Below are positions 14,646-23,691 of a DNA stretch of 64,000 nucleotides, piece by piece. The translations under genes were made by a program, and so were the position numbers. The stretch covers positions 2,790,001-2,854,000 of the forward strand of contig NZ_CP067140.1 of assembly GCF_028553805.1 (NCBI RefSeq). Reading direction: 5' to 3'. Each line of letters opens with the position of its first letter. Positions within the stretch are counted from its first letter, which is position 1. This DNA comes from Paracoccus saliphilus (GTDB lineage Bacteria; Pseudomonadota; Alphaproteobacteria; Rhodobacterales; Rhodobacteraceae). The notes under the pieces were generated by a model. That model was not told the origin of the DNA. It worked only from the letters and a program-made list of their open reading frames with translations, and did no database searches.

Positions 14646-14933
14646 TCAGAACGGAGATGTCGAGTGACTGATATGGTATTTCTGGACGGTAACATTTTCG
14701 AGCTGCACATCAGTCTCTGGTGGATTGGATTTTTTTCGCCAAGCCTCCAGATCGGTCTCGGTCTCCCATAATTCCAGCATGTTGACACGAACAGGCTCGA
14801 CCGGATCTTCGCTGATGAACAGGTCGAGGCATCCCGGGTTCTCGCGGGCGCGCCTGATCAGGTCCGCATGGGCGTCAACGAAGGCATTCCGACATTCTGC
14901 CGGGACTGTGAAATGGCCCGCCACGATCAGCAT
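14646..14933 (-). CDS. antibiotic biosynthesis monooxygenase (ABM) domain protein
   Basis: 95 residues forming one ferredoxin-like ABM domain: IVAGHFTVPAECRNAFVDAH, ARENPGCLDLFISEDPVEP, ELWETETDLEAWRKKS. These small dimers oxidise quinols or polyketides without cofactors, or act as stress proteins. It follows the SRPBCC gene by 15 bases on the same strand, with GAGG before the ATG, so the two probably form an operon under the palindrome at 15460. The substrate is unknown. Confidence 0.8.
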   Translation of the reverse strand: MLIVAGHFTVPAECRNAFVDAHADLIRRARENPGCLDLFISEDPVEPVRVNMLELWETETDLEAWRKKSNPPETDVQLENVTVQKYHISHSTSPF

Positions 14934-14948
14934 GCTTTCCCTCTGCGC

Positions 14949-15392
14949 CTACTGGTTGATTTCCGGCTCGACGAGCCTTGCAAGTTTGCGCAGGGTTTCC
15001 TGCCAGCCAAGATAGCAGGCCTCGCGGGGGATCACGTCCGGTACGCCCTCCTGTTGAACCTCCATTTCCGTCCCAACCGACACGGGTTTCAACGTTACGG
15101 TGATCTTCATCTCGCCCGGCAAATTCGGGTCGTCAAAGCTGTCGGTGTAGACGAGGCGCTCACCTGGCACGAGCTCCAGATAGGTGCCGCCAAACGAGTG
15201 GCTTTGTCCGGTGGTGAAATTGCGGAATGACATCCGATGCTTGCCGCCCACCTTCGGCTCCAGCTCATGCACAGTGCAGAGAAAGCCGAATGGCGGCAGC
15301 CAGCTTGCAACTGCGTCCGGCTCCAGAAACGCGCGATAAATCTTTTCGGGCTTGGTGGCGATGACACGGTGTAGACGAATAGTACTGGGCAT
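14949..15392 (-). CDS. SRPBCC/AHSA1-like ligand-binding protein
   Basis: 147 residues from the ATG at 15392, which has GGAGG 5 bases upstream. IRLHRVIATKPEKIYRAFLE, DAVASWLPPFGFLCTVHELE and GGTYLELVPGERLVYTDSFD are characteristic of the AHSA1 group of START-like domains. The final segment TLRKLARLVEPEINQ is the closing helix. Role unknown; such genes are often beside small oxidoreductases, as here with the ABM gene. Confidence 0.85.
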   Translation of the reverse strand: MPSTIRLHRVIATKPEKIYRAFLEPDAVASWLPPFGFLCTVHELEPKVGGKHRMSFRNFTTGQSHSFGGTYLELVPGERLVYTDSFDDPNLPGEMKITVTLKPVSVGTEMEVQQEGVPDVIPREACYLGWQETLRKLARLVEPEINQ

Positions 15393-15721
15393 GATTTCCT
15401 CCCTCTGTTCAGGTTCTATCGATGAAATCAAATCCTGGAAAAATTTGCGCCCCCTTTTAAATACCAACTGGTCGGTATTTTATCAATCGAAAATTTGCTC
15501 CGAGCATCCATTGGAAAAGTGGAACTGTATTGATGGAGGATGCCGCGCCCTATGGAGGCCCCAGCTCAGCCGCTGCGCCCCCATTTTTGCCTGACACCTA
15601 ACCCCACACCGACATCGCAAGATCGCCACGCGAACAATGATCGAATGCGAGAGAATATCCGAGCCGGAACGAAACTCCGATTTTTCTCGCTCCCCGGAGG
15701 CAATCAGCCCCGGGATGCGGA
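15393..15721. other. intergenic region between the SRPBCC gene and sdhB
   Basis: 329 bases with no supported gene. The left end holds the leader and palindromic operator of the SRPBCC gene. The right end receives sdh transcripts; a weak CCCGG/CCGGG hairpin near 15694-15715 followed by AAAAAT on the minus-strand reading could end them, but the stem is short. Confidence 0.4.
15460..15479. promoter_or_regulatory. TetR-like palindromic operator
   Basis: AATACC-N8-GGTATT, with the inner AC/GT also symmetric (16 of 20 bases symmetric, AATACCAACTGGTCGGTATT). It lies 67 bases upstream of the SRPBCC start, where a promoter should be. TetR-family repressors favour such ACC-AACTGGT-GGT type sites. No TetR gene is in the window. 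Confidence 0.5.
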
Positions 15722-16501
15722 TCAAACCATCCGGTCAACCATCATATGCTTGATCGATGCGATTGCCTTGGCCGGGTTCAGCCCCTTCGGACAAGTATTC
15801 GTGCAGTTCATGATCGTATGGCAACGATACAGCTTGAAGGGATCTTCAAGCTCGTCCAGGCGTTCCCCTGTCGCCTCATCGCGGGAATCGATGATCCAGC
15901 GATAGGCATGCAGCAGCGCGGCCGGCCCCAGGTAACGATCACCATTCCACCAATAGCTTGGACATGCTGTCGAGCAGGAAGCGCAGAGAATGCATTCATA
16001 CAACCCATCCAGCTTCTTGCGGTCTTCGATCGACTGCTTCCACTCTTTTCCTGGCGTGGGCGACTTGGTGATCAGATAGGGGTTCACGCTGGCATGCTGG
16101 GCATAGAAATGCGTCAGGTCGGGGATCAGATCCTTGACCACCGGCATATGCGGCAGCGGGTAGATGGCGATATCGCCCTCGATCTCGTCAATGCCGTAGA
16201 TACAGGCCAACTGGTTGCCGCCGCCGATAGTCATTGCACATGAACCGCAGATCCCTTCGCGGCAGGAACGGCGGAAGGACAGGGTCGGATCGATCTCGTT
16301 CTTGATCTTGATCAGCGCATCCAGAACCATTGGCCCGCATTTGTCCAGATCGACGAAATAGGTGTCCAGGCGCGGGTTTTCACCTGCTTCCGGCTCCCAA
16401 CGATAGATCTGGAATTTCTTGACATTCGTGGCGCCCTCGGGCTTGGGCCAGGTCTTGCCGACGCGGATCTGACTGTTTTTAGGCAGGGTAAACTGGACCA
16501 T
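15722..16501 (-). CDS. sdhB: succinate dehydrogenase iron-sulfur subunit
   Basis: 259 residues. Complex II subunit passing electrons from FAD to ubiquinone on the cytoplasmic face. The [2Fe-2S] ligands are C80, C85, C88 and C100 (CREGICGSC). The [4Fe-4S] and [3Fe-4S] ligands are in [12 protein letters not shown] (C170, C173, C176, C180) and C227, C233, C237. AAGGAG precedes the ATG. It is last in the sdhC-D-A-lipoproteins-sulfotransferase-sdhB order, separated from sdhA by three unrelated genes. Confidence 0.97.
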   Translation of the reverse strand: MVQFTLPKNSQIRVGKTWPKPEGATNVKKFQIYRWEPEAGENPRLDTYFVDLDKCGPMVLDALIKIKNEIDPTLSFRRSCREGICGSCAMTIGGGNQLACIYGIDEIEGDIAIYPLPHMPVVKDLIPDLTHFYAQHASVNPYLITKSPTPGKEWKQSIEDRKKLDGLYECILCASCSTACPSYWWNGDRYLGPAALLHAYRWIIDSRDEATGERLDELEDPFKLYRCHTIMNCTNTCPKGLNPAKAIASIKHMMVDRMV

Positions 16502-16513
16502 GGGTTGCTCCTT

Positions 16514-17371
16514 TCAAAGAGTGCCTTCGGGCCGGTGGTCGGCACTGAACAGGGATTGCGTGCGGGCGACCAGGTCGGCAACCTTGCCGCGTGCATGTGG
16601 ATTGATATTCAGGCTGTTGAGATGCCGCAGAAATTCCGTCGACGCATCATTCAGCCGCGACATGGAGGACCCGTCCAACGGCTGCAGCGCATCGATTTCT
16701 TCGTCACTCAGCCCTGCATGGAGAAGCAGTTGCCGACCGGGTCGTTCGGCGTCAGCCTCGTCCTCCAGCTTGAAGCGGGTCACGCGCTTGCCTCCCACCG
16801 CTTCGACCAGCCGCCGGTGCAGATTGCCCCATCCGGGCAGGTCGGCGGTTTCGGCCATGAATTCCTCTTCCCGGCGCGTATAGCCATCGGAGCGGACCGC
16901 CTGCGCCCAGACACTGGATTTCCACGCATTCATCCTGCGGCTGTAATAGACGAAATCGACATCGAAATCTTTTACATGGCTGCGGATGAGCGAGACGATT
17001 TGCGGCAATGCCGGATAAAGCCGGGTCTCGCCGCCATTGCCGGGCATCGCCCCGGCCAGGTTTTCATGGCTCAGCAACACCGGCAGATCATTCGCAGGCA
17101 ATGTAGCCAGCACATCGTCCAGCGCGATTTTCAACGCCGCTTCCGTATCACCGGATTCGCTTCTGAGACTGAAATCGACTGCGGCACGCCCCAGGGGCCG
17201 CATCGGAGTACCCTCTTCGGGTGTGCGGACGATAAGCCGGTCCGACAGCGCTTTCGCATTGCGCCCCAGGTGCCGCTGAATCGAGGTGCTGCCGGTTTTC
17301 TGAACGCCAACATGCACGATCAAGCGGCGTTTGCCTGTGGAGGCCCGCTCCTTTTCGTCTTTCGCAACCAT
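16514..17371 (-). CDS. sulfotransferase-like protein
   Basis: 285 residues from the ATG at 17371, six bases after the previous gene's stop. RRLIVHVGVQKTGSTSIQ at 15-32 matches the 5'-phosphosulfate-binding loop of PAPS sulfotransferases (K25, T26, G27, S28, T29). The downstream FVYYSRRMNAWKSSVWAQ and RFKLEDE segments fit the 3'-phosphate region of the family. Acceptor unknown, possibly a surface polysaccharide. It sits 12 bases upstream of sdhB in the sdh operon, an unexpected place for this function. Confidence 0.7.
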   Translation of the reverse strand: MVAKDEKERASTGKRRLIVHVGVQKTGSTSIQRHLGRNAKALSDRLIVRTPEEGTPMRPLGRAAVDFSLRSESGDTEAALKIALDDVLATLPANDLPVLLSHENLAGAMPGNGGETRLYPALPQIVSLIRSHVKDFDVDFVYYSRRMNAWKSSVWAQAVRSDGYTRREEEFMAETADLPGWGNLHRRLVEAVGGKRVTRFKLEDEADAERPGRQLLLHAGLSDEEIDALQPLDGSSMSRLNDASTEFLRHLNSLNINPHARGKVADLVARTQSLFSADHRPEGTL

Positions 17372-17376
17372 CTCAC

Positions 17377-17697
17377 CTATCCACGCCAGCCGGGTTGATC
17401 GGCCAGAACCCGCGTCGGCATCTGTCCCGATTTGCGCAGCACGCAACGATTGAACACATCCGACGGATCCCGCCCCAAGATATAATCCGACGAGATTTCC
17501 ATCTCGATACGGCCGGCAGTGCGGGTTCCGCTCCCCCCGCCGCCTATTGCACCAATGGCCACTTCGCCACGAGGGCGACTGGCCAGTTCGGCATCGCGCA
17601 TACAGCTTTGCTCTGCCCGGTCAACCGGGATCGGGCCGCAAGCGGCCAGCCCCCCCAAAAGCAGCAACAAGCCGAATGCGCGATGCCTTGCCAACAT
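17377..17697 (-). CDS. putative lipoprotein
   Basis: 106 residues from the ATG at 17697, which overlaps the preceding stop (TGATG). The signal peptide LARHRAFGLLLLLGGLAAC ends in a lipobox (LAAC, modified C20). The mature part has a Gly-rich stretch (AIGAIGGGGSGTRTAGRI) and two further Cys. Probably exported and lipid-anchored, function unknown. Part of the sdh transcription unit. Confidence 0.7.
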   Translation of the reverse strand: MLARHRAFGLLLLLGGLAACGPIPVDRAEQSCMRDAELASRPRGEVAIGAIGGGGSGTRTAGRIEMEISSDYILGRDPSDVFNRCVLRKSGQMPTRVLADQPGWRG

Positions 17698-18068
17698 CAG
17701 GCTGTCGTATTCGCGGCACCAGAGATGCACTGGGTGGTCGCGGGACGCGAGACAATGCTTGCCACGCTGTCAGCGGTTCCCGCCACGCCGGAACGGGCGG
17801 CCTGGGCAATGTCGATCAACTCCGCGGTGGTGGCGTTATTCACCACGCAATCGGTATAGGGCGCGACATTAGCCCCCGGCAGCCGTTTTTCCATTTCGGA
17901 ATTGATCACATTCCGCGCGACCTGCCGCGAAGCGGCGTCAAGCGTGGTCGGGGCGGCAGGAGCCGTGTTGGGCGCGGCCGGTGCGGTACCGGGTTGCGGC
18001 GTATTTACCGCACATCCCGCAAGAGCAATCGCGACAACGCCGATTCCGGCATAAGACATGAAACGCAT
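17697..18068 (-). CDS. putative lipoprotein
   Basis: 123 residues. RFMSYAGIGVVAIALAGC gives a lipoprotein signal with LAGC lipobox. A Pro/Ala linker (TPQPGTAPAAPNTAPAAP) precedes a helical domain with two Cys (YTDCVVNN and TTQCISG) that may form a disulfide. The start overlaps the sdhA stop (TGATG), so it is translationally coupled to sdhA. Function unknown. Confidence 0.75.
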   Translation of the reverse strand: MRFMSYAGIGVVAIALAGCAVNTPQPGTAPAAPNTAPAAPTTLDAASRQVARNVINSEMEKRLPGANVAPYTDCVVNNATTAELIDIAQAARSGVAGTADSVASIVSRPATTQCISGAANTTA

Positions 18069-19870
18069 CAGTAAACCCTCTTCTTAGGAGCAATCTTCTT
18101 CAGGTCGATCCCACCATCCTCGGCCTTTGTCAGTGGCTCCAGATGCACGGGGCGATAATCCAGTTTAACCTTGTTCCCCTCGACCCTTGCAAGCGAATGC
18201 TTGCGCCAATTGGCGTCATCCCGCTCAGGATAATCCTCATGCGCATGGGCGCCCCGACTTTCCTTGCGCGCCTCGGCAGCGGTGATGGTGGCCAGCGCAT
18301 TGGGCATCAGGTTGGTCAGCTCAAGCGTTTCCATCAGGTCGGTATTCCAGATCAGGCCGCGATCGGTGACCTGCAGATCGTCAAGCTTGGCGGCGATGGC
18401 TTCCATCTTGTCCATCCCCTCGGCCAGCGTCTTGTCGGTGCGGAAGACGGCGGCGTCGGCCTGCATGGTGCGCTGCATCTCGTCGCGCAGGGCCGCGGTC
18501 GACGTATTGCCCTTGGCATTCCGGAGAGCATCGAAGCGATCCAGCGCCCGGTCAACCTCGCCCTGATTGGTCGAGGGAATGCTCGAAGCGCGATCGACCA
18601 CTTCCCCGGCGCGGATCGCGGCGGCACGGCCAAAGACCACAAGATCGATCAGGCTGTTCGAGCCGAGACGGTTGGCCCCATGCACACTGGCGCAGCCCGC
18701 CTCTCCCACGGCCATCAGGCCAGGGAAGATGGCATCGGGATTATCCTCGGTCGGGTTAAGAACCTCGCCCCAGTAATTCGTGGGGATGCCACCCATGTTG
18801 TAATGCACGGTCGGCAGCACCGGGATCGGCGCTCGGGTCACATCGACCCCGGCAAAAATCTTGGCCGATTCGCTGATCCCCGGCAGGCGCTCAGCCAGGG
18901 TTTCGGGTGGCAGATGCATCAGGTTCAGGAAGATATGGTCCTTGTCCTCGCCCACGCCGCGACCTTCACGGATCTCCATCGTCATGCAGCGGCTGACCAC
19001 GTCGCGGGATGCCAGATCCTTGTAGGTTGGCGCATAACGCTCCATGAAACGTTCGCCTTCGGAATTGGTCAGGTAACCGCCCTCGCCCCGCGCGCCTTCA
19101 GTGATCAGGCAGCCCGAGCCATAGATGCCGGTCGGGTGGAACTGGACGAACTCCATGTCCTGCAGCGGCAGCCCCGCGCGCGCCACCATGCCGCCACCGT
19201 CACCGGTGCAGGTATGGGCACTGGTTGCGCTGAAATAGGCGCGGCCATAGCCGCCGGTGGCCAGCACCACCATCTTGGCGTTGAAGACATGCATCGTGCC
19301 GTCGTCCAGCCGCCAGCAGACGACACCGGTGCAGCGCCCGTCAGTGATGATCAGGTCCAGCGCAAAATACTCGATGAAGAATTCCGCGTTGTTTTTCAGC
19401 GACTGGCCGTAAAGCGTATGCAGGATAGCGTGCCCGGTCCGGTCAGCGGCGGCGCAGGTGCGCTGCACCGGGGGGCCTTCGCCGAATTCCGTGGTGTGGC
19501 CACCAAAGGGGCGCTGATAGATTGTGCCATCCTCGGTTCGCGAAAACGGCACGCCGTAGTGATCCAGCTCATAGACGGCCTTGGGCGCCTCGCGCGCCAG
19601 ATATTCCATTGCGTCGGTGTCGCCAAGCCAGTCCGAGCCCTTGACCGTGTCATACATATGCCACTGCCAGTTGTCGGGGCCCATGTTCGACAGCGAGGCG
19701 GCAATGCCGCCCTGTGCGGCCACCGTATGCGAGCGGGTCGGGAAAACCTTGGTCACGCAGGCGGTGCGCAGCCCCTGCTCGGCCATGCCGAGAGTTGCGC
19801 GCAGACCGGCGCCACCCGCGCCCACCACGACCACGTCATATTCATGCGTTTGGGTTTCGTAAGCAGCCAT
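18068..19870 (-). CDS. sdhA: succinate dehydrogenase flavoprotein subunit
   Basis: 600 residues from the ATG at 19870, 7 bases after sdhD; the longer frame from 19918 would overlap sdhD. It oxidises succinate to fumarate. The FAD-binding GAGGAG is at 17-22 and H48 in [10 protein letters not shown] is the expected covalent flavin attachment. The active-site [11 protein letters not shown] and REGRGVG segments are present. Full length for the family. Its stop overlaps the start of the lipoprotein gene. Confidence 0.97.
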   Translation of the reverse strand: MAAYETQTHEYDVVVVGAGGAGLRATLGMAEQGLRTACVTKVFPTRSHTVAAQGGIAASLSNMGPDNWQWHMYDTVKGSDWLGDTDAMEYLAREAPKAVYELDHYGVPFSRTEDGTIYQRPFGGHTTEFGEGPPVQRTCAAADRTGHAILHTLYGQSLKNNAEFFIEYFALDLIITDGRCTGVVCWRLDDGTMHVFNAKMVVLATGGYGRAYFSATSAHTCTGDGGGMVARAGLPLQDMEFVQFHPTGIYGSGCLITEGARGEGGYLTNSEGERFMERYAPTYKDLASRDVVSRCMTMEIREGRGVGEDKDHIFLNLMHLPPETLAERLPGISESAKIFAGVDVTRAPIPVLPTVHYNMGGIPTNYWGEVLNPTEDNPDAIFPGLMAVGEAGCASVHGANRLGSNSLIDLVVFGRAAAIRAGEVVDRASSIPSTNQGEVDRALDRFDALRNAKGNTSTAALRDEMQRTMQADAAVFRTDKTLAEGMDKMEAIAAKLDDLQVTDRGLIWNTDLMETLELTNLMPNALATITAAEARKESRGAHAHEDYPERDDANWRKHSLARVEGNKVKLDYRPVHLEPLTKAEDGGIDLKKIAPKKRVY

Positions 19871-19877
19871 GATGTCC

Positions 19878-20264
19878 TCAGATCGCAATGGTGAAAAGTG
19901 CCATCTTCGCCAAAGCAAAGACCGCCGACGCGATGACGGCCCAGCTAAAGATCACCGAGACGATGATCGCCACCTTGCGTGCAGTATGGTGAAAATAATC
20001 GTCAATCATGACCCGCGTCCCCTTCATGAAGTGGATCATGCCCACGATCACGAAGAGCGCGGTGACGATCCCCGGCCATGGACGCCCGAAATGGGTGATC
20101 AGCTCTTCCCGGGGCAGGCCGATGGCGCCGCCGACGGTGATCATGAAGAAAGGAGTCAGGATCAGCAGCGCCCAGGCGCTGACGGTCATGGCCCAATGAT
20201 CGGACGTGCCGGAACGGGTCGAACCCAGGCCGGTCGCGGCCTTGCGGGGGGTGATATAACGCAT
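19878..20264 (-). CDS. sdhD: succinate dehydrogenase membrane anchor subunit SdhD
   Basis: 128 residues with three membrane helices (about 25-48, 62-82 and 95-120). [19 protein letters not shown] carries the family's quinone/heme-side residues (Asp-Tyr). It lies between sdhC (13 bases) and sdhA (7 bases). Anchors the catalytic dimer to the inner membrane together with SdhC. Confidence 0.93.
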   Translation of the reverse strand: MRYITPRKAATGLGSTRSGTSDHWAMTVSAWALLILTPFFMITVGGAIGLPREELITHFGRPWPGIVTALFVIVGMIHFMKGTRVMIDDYFHHTARKVAIIVSVIFSWAVIASAVFALAKMALFTIAI

Positions 20265-20277
20265 GTCTTCCCTCGCC

Positions 20278-20670
20278 TCAGAAAATGAAGAACAGGATCA
20301 GGGTCAGCAGGGTCAGCACGCCCGAACCGATGATGATTGCCCAGGAGGCTTTCTCCGCCTGTTCGATCTCGAGCATGTAGCCGGCGTCGTAGAACAGGTG
20401 GCGAATACCGGCCAGCAGGTGATACCACAGCGCCCATGCCGAACCGGTCAGGATCAGAAAGCCCAGCCAGGAACGCACGACCCAATCGGCAACGGTGAAA
20501 GCGCCCGGCCCGCTGACCGCCGCGACAAGCCACCAGACCAGCAGCAGGACACCCGCGACAAGCGCGTGGCCGGTAACCCGGGTCAGAATCGACGTGACTG
20601 CCGCGATCGGCATCTTGTAAACCTGAAGATGGGGGGATAGCGGCCGGTTACCCCGGTTCACATCGGCCAT
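20278..20670 (-). CDS. sdhC: succinate dehydrogenase cytochrome b556 subunit SdhC
   Basis: 130 residues from the ATG at 20670, with GGAGG upstream; the frame to 20778 has no ribosome site. RPLSPHLQVYKMPIAAVTSI is the family's N-terminal signature around the quinone site. H84 in LWYHLLAGIRHL is the expected heme b ligand. Three membrane helices. First gene of the sdh operon; the GTGATCAC double palindrome lies 150 bases upstream. Confidence 0.95.
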   Translation of the reverse strand: MADVNRGNRPLSPHLQVYKMPIAAVTSILTRVTGHALVAGVLLLVWWLVAAVSGPGAFTVADWVVRSWLGFLILTGSAWALWYHLLAGIRHLFYDAGYMLEIEQAEKASWAIIIGSGVLTLLTLILFFIF

Positions 20671-20819
20671 AATACGGGCCTCCTCTGTCGGTTCAAACTG
20701 GTCCCGTCGCAGGCATCTGGCTGGCCGCACGGGCTGGCATCTGTAAAACTGTCTGGCCGCATTCTTGCCATCTGTCACCCGTTTATGCCAGCCCTTAGGC
20801 GTAATTTTAGTGGAAATGA

Positions 20820-20860
20820 TTGTTTGTGATCACGCATTGCGTATGCGTGATCACAAACAA
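20820..20860. promoter_or_regulatory. double GTGATCAC operator upstream of sdhC
   Basis: GTGATCAC occurs at 20826-20833 and 20847-20854, centres 21 bases apart. The two are halves of a perfect 18-bp inverted repeat (TTGTTTGTGATCACGCAT and its complement) around TGCGT. The same double site with 21-base spacing is upstream of sucC. Either a two-dimer operator or a strong hairpin; lying between the sdh operon and the convergent end of mch, it could also stop transcripts. Confidence 0.65.
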
Positions 20861-20928
20861 TCAAAGCCGAGGGAATTCGTCAGACTCCCGCTTGGGTGCA
20901 GGCAACCTCCCGAGCGGTAACACCGGCA

Positions 20929-21963
20929 TCAAAGAGGCATCAGCGCCCAATAATCCAGATCCAACAAAACCTCGGGCACGTATTTGCCGCCCTCACCCTT
21001 CAGTCCAAATCCACTGCTGTCACCCTTGGTCGCCACGAGCCGCAGCCGGATCGCGCCAACGCCCGCCGTGGCGGTCTCGGCCTTGTCCAGCACCTCGGAC
21101 CAGGCCCGCACGGTATCGCCTGAGAAACAGGGATTGGCATGGGCACCCGCGTTCAGCGCCACCATCATCTGCGCATTCGCCAGCCCGTTGAAACTGAGCG
21201 CACGCGCCATGCTGATGACATGCCCGCCATAGATCAGCCGCTTGCCATCCTCTCGGTTGGTGGCGTCGAAATGAACCTTGGCGGTGTTCTGCCACAACCG
21301 TGTGGCCAGCATATGTTCTGATTCCTCGATGGTGACGCCATCGACATGATCGATCTTCTCGCCGATTTCGTAATCACCCCATCTGTGATTTTCACCCGCC
21401 AATTCAAAATCATACCTGGAAAAATTCAACCCGTTTGGAACAACCAGATCGGCGGCATCCACCGCCTCTGCCAGTTCCGGCACCACGGTCTTGGGCGCGG
21501 GTGCATCCAGATCGCGTTTACGCACCATCACCCAACGGACATATTCCATGACCGCCTCGCCCGACTGGTTCAGGCCGCGCGTGCGCACCCAGACCACGCC
21601 GGTCTTGCCGTTGGAATTCTGCTTGAGCCCGATCACCTCGGATTCCGAGCGGATCGTATCCCCCGGCCAGACCGGCCGCAACCAACGCCCCTCGGCATAG
21701 CCGAGATTGGCGACGGCGTTCAGGCTGATATCCGGAACCGTTTTGCCGAAGACGATATGAAAGGCGATCAGGTCATCCAGCGGAGCGGCATCCAGCCCGC
21801 AGGCTCGTGCGAACTCATCCGACGAGGCCAAGGCGTGGCGCACCGGATACAGTGCATGATACAGCGCCCGCTCGCCGCCCGAAACGGTGCGGGGAACCGC
21901 GTGGCAGATCACCTGACCCATGTGATAGTCTTCGAAAAAACGGCCCGGATTGGTTTTTGTCAT
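20929..21963 (-). CDS. mch: mesaconyl-CoA hydratase
   Basis: 344 residues from the ATG at 21963, which overlaps the previous stop (ATGA). Contains two MaoC-like hot-dog halves, with FFEDYHMGQVICHAVPRTVS in the first and KVHFDATNREDGKRLIYGGH in the second. It interconverts mesaconyl-CoA and beta-methylmalyl-CoA in the ethylmalonyl-CoA pathway of acetate assimilation. The neighbouring mcl2 supports this over a generic dehydratase. In Rhodobacter the gene also lies near sdh and mdh. Confidence 0.88.
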   Translation of the reverse strand: MTKTNPGRFFEDYHMGQVICHAVPRTVSGGERALYHALYPVRHALASSDEFARACGLDAAPLDDLIAFHIVFGKTVPDISLNAVANLGYAEGRWLRPVWPGDTIRSESEVIGLKQNSNGKTGVVWVRTRGLNQSGEAVMEYVRWVMVRKRDLDAPAPKTVVPELAEAVDAADLVVPNGLNFSRYDFELAGENHRWGDYEIGEKIDHVDGVTIEESEHMLATRLWQNTAKVHFDATNREDGKRLIYGGHVISMARALSFNGLANAQMMVALNAGAHANPCFSGDTVRAWSEVLDKAETATAGVGAIRLRLVATKGDSSGFGLKGEGGKYVPEVLLDLDYWALMPL

Positions 21964-22166
21964 TGCTGTCCCAGTTTCATCTCGGGGTGGTAATCGGCCT
22001 CGACCTCCTTGGTAACGGCTTGCGCACAGCGCATTACGCCGCGCCCCGAATCGAAGGAGATCGAGGGGCTGCCATGCAATTGCCAGCCCCTGGCCAGCGC
22101 ATCGCTGACCTTGTGGCAAAAGGCAGAGGTATCGTCCTCGGTCAACAAACGGTAAATCGTGCTCAT
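21960..22166 (-). CDS. DUF1737 domain protein
   Basis: 68 residues from the ATG at 22166. STIYRLLTEDDTSAFCHKVS and ALARGWQLHGSPSISFD match the short DUF1737 domain, unknown in function. It begins one base after the NnrU stop and overlaps mch, so it belongs to the mcl2-NnrU-DUF1737-mch unit. Confidence 0.75.
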   Translation of the reverse strand: MSTIYRLLTEDDTSAFCHKVSDALARGWQLHGSPSISFDSGRGVMRCAQAVTKEVEADYHPEMKLGQQ

Positions 22167-22167
22167 A

Positions 22168-22716
22168 TCAGCCTCCGAATGGCTGGGGTCCGACCCAACC
22201 GTGCAATATCCCGACAACCAGCATCACGATGACAGCCCCTGCTGCTGCCATGATTTCCTTTTTGACCGGGAAAGGGCCAGCCGGCGGCGTCCACGCGCTG
22301 GCACGGTTTATCACAACCATCTCGGCCAGCGCCCAGACCAGCAGCCCGCCGAACAGGATGAAGGAAGGCAGATCGCCATTGACCAGCAGATGCGCCACCG
22401 CCCAGAGCGAGAACCCGACCAGTTGCGGATGGCGCAGAAAGGCGATCACGCGAGTCTTCATGCCGGCCGCAGCGAAAAGGTAGAACGCGATCAATACCAG
22501 CAGGTTATTGATGCCGACGGATGCCCCGCTGCGCCCCCACCAATAGGGCCCGTCCGAGATCTTGTAGCCCCAGATCATCAGGATCACCGATAGCACCAGC
22601 ACCCCGGCGACCAGCCCCCGCCCCCGGTTACCCATCGCCTCCCGCCGTTCAGGCGCGGCACGTTTGAAAAGATGTGCGCCCCACCACAGGGCCACGCCAA
22701 GAATCAGGATCAGCAT
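22168..22716 (-). CDS. NnrU family membrane protein
   Basis: 182 residues with about five to six membrane helices. FLRHPQLVGFSLWAVAHLLV and NGDLPSFILFGGLLVWALAE are the NnrU core (resembling the isoprenylcysteine-methyltransferase fold). NnrU was linked to nitrite/nitric-oxide metabolism, but homologs are frequent beside mch in this group and their task is unclear. Coupled to the downstream DUF1737 gene. Confidence 0.8.
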   Translation of the reverse strand: MLILILGVALWWGAHLFKRAAPERREAMGNRGRGLVAGVLVLSVILMIWGYKISDGPYWWGRSGASVGINNLLVLIAFYLFAAAGMKTRVIAFLRHPQLVGFSLWAVAHLLVNGDLPSFILFGGLLVWALAEMVVINRASAWTPPAGPFPVKKEIMAAAGAVIVMLVVGILHGWVGPQPFGG

Positions 22717-22758
22717 CTTGCTTCCTCTCGCTGGATGTGAATCCCATTCACTTTGCCA

Positions 22759-23610
22759 TCATCCAGCCATGGCTGCAATCGCTTCGGCGTGATCCAGTGT
22801 CTTGCGGGCTGTATCGACATGCAAGTTCTCGACGATCTTGCCGTCAACCACGGCCACGCCCTTGCCGGTGGCCGAAATCGCCTCGAATGCCTCGATCTGC
22901 CGACGCGCAAGTTCGATCTCAGCTTCGGTCGGGGCGAAGACCTCGTTGGTGACGGCCAGTTGCGCCGGATGGATCAGCGTCTTGCCGTCGAACCCCATGT
23001 CGCGGCCCTGCTCGCATTCGGCGCGTAGGCCGTCCTCGTCCTTGATGGCGTTGTAGACGCCGTCAAGAATGATCTTGCCATGCGCCTTCGCGGCCAGCAG
23101 GCACAGCCCCAATCCCGCCTGCATCGGCAGGCGGTCCGGACGAAAACGGCTGTTCAGATCCTTGGCCAGGTCATTCGTGCCCATCACCATCCCCTCCAGC
23201 CGGGGATGCGCCGCGATTTCAGCGGCGTTCAGCATGCCCAGAGGTGTCTCCACCATCGCCCAAAGCTTCGTGTCGGGAAGCAGGGCCGCCGCCCGATCCA
23301 GATCGGCCGCGCCCTCTACCTTGGGAATCAGCACCGCATCGATCCGGCTCGCCAGCTCTCCGGCACAAAGCCGCGCGTCATCCTCGCCCCATTCCGTCGC
23401 CAGCGCATTGATCCGCACGATCAGCGCGCGCGGCCCGTAATCATTGGCCAGCGCCTCCGTCAGATGTTCCCGCGCGGCCGCCTTCTCTCCGGGCACGACC
23501 GCATCCTCCATATCGAAAATGATCGCATCCGCCGCCAATTGCCGCGCCTTTTCCATCGCGCGCGTATTGGCAGTGGGGATATAGAGAACGGAACGGTAGG
23601 GTCGGGCCAT
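22759..23610 (-). CDS. mcl2: (3S)-malyl-CoA thioesterase
   Basis: 283 residues from the ATG at 23610. HpcH/HpaI aldolase/citrate-lyase fold: SVLYIPTANTRAMEKARQLA, IIFDMEDAVVPGEKAAAREH, MVETPLGMLNAAEIAAH, GFDGKTLIHPAQLAVTNEVF. It starts like the Mcl2 thioesterases that release malate from malyl-CoA, not like the longer Mcl1 lyases. With mch it completes the glyoxylate-assimilating end of the ethylmalonyl-CoA pathway. The lyase/thioesterase choice cannot be proven from sequence. Confidence 0.82.
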   Translation of the reverse strand: MARPYRSVLYIPTANTRAMEKARQLAADAIIFDMEDAVVPGEKAAAREHLTEALANDYGPRALIVRINALATEWGEDDARLCAGELASRIDAVLIPKVEGAADLDRAAALLPDTKLWAMVETPLGMLNAAEIAAHPRLEGMVMGTNDLAKDLNSRFRPDRLPMQAGLGLCLLAAKAHGKIILDGVYNAIKDEDGLRAECEQGRDMGFDGKTLIHPAQLAVTNEVFAPTEAEIELARRQIEAFEAISATGKGVAVVDGKIVENLHVDTARKTLDHAEAIAAMAG

Positions 23611-23691
23611 GAAATCCTCCGGGCAACTTTCTTGCGCGAAACTGCCTTGAGGCGTCAGAAATGGCAAGTAGAATTTTGCTGCGCTGCGGCA

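Noticed and set aside
18143..19894. 583-residue open frame on the plus strand, antisense to sdhA
   Set aside because: GC-rich codon usage leaves long antisense frames; it mirrors sdhA exactly, has no family motif and no promoter space.
20820..20860. GTGATCAC sites read as FNR or CRP boxes
   Set aside because: The inner palindrome has no spacer of 4 or 6 bases between half-sites, and both copies occur as pairs with 21-bp spacing instead.
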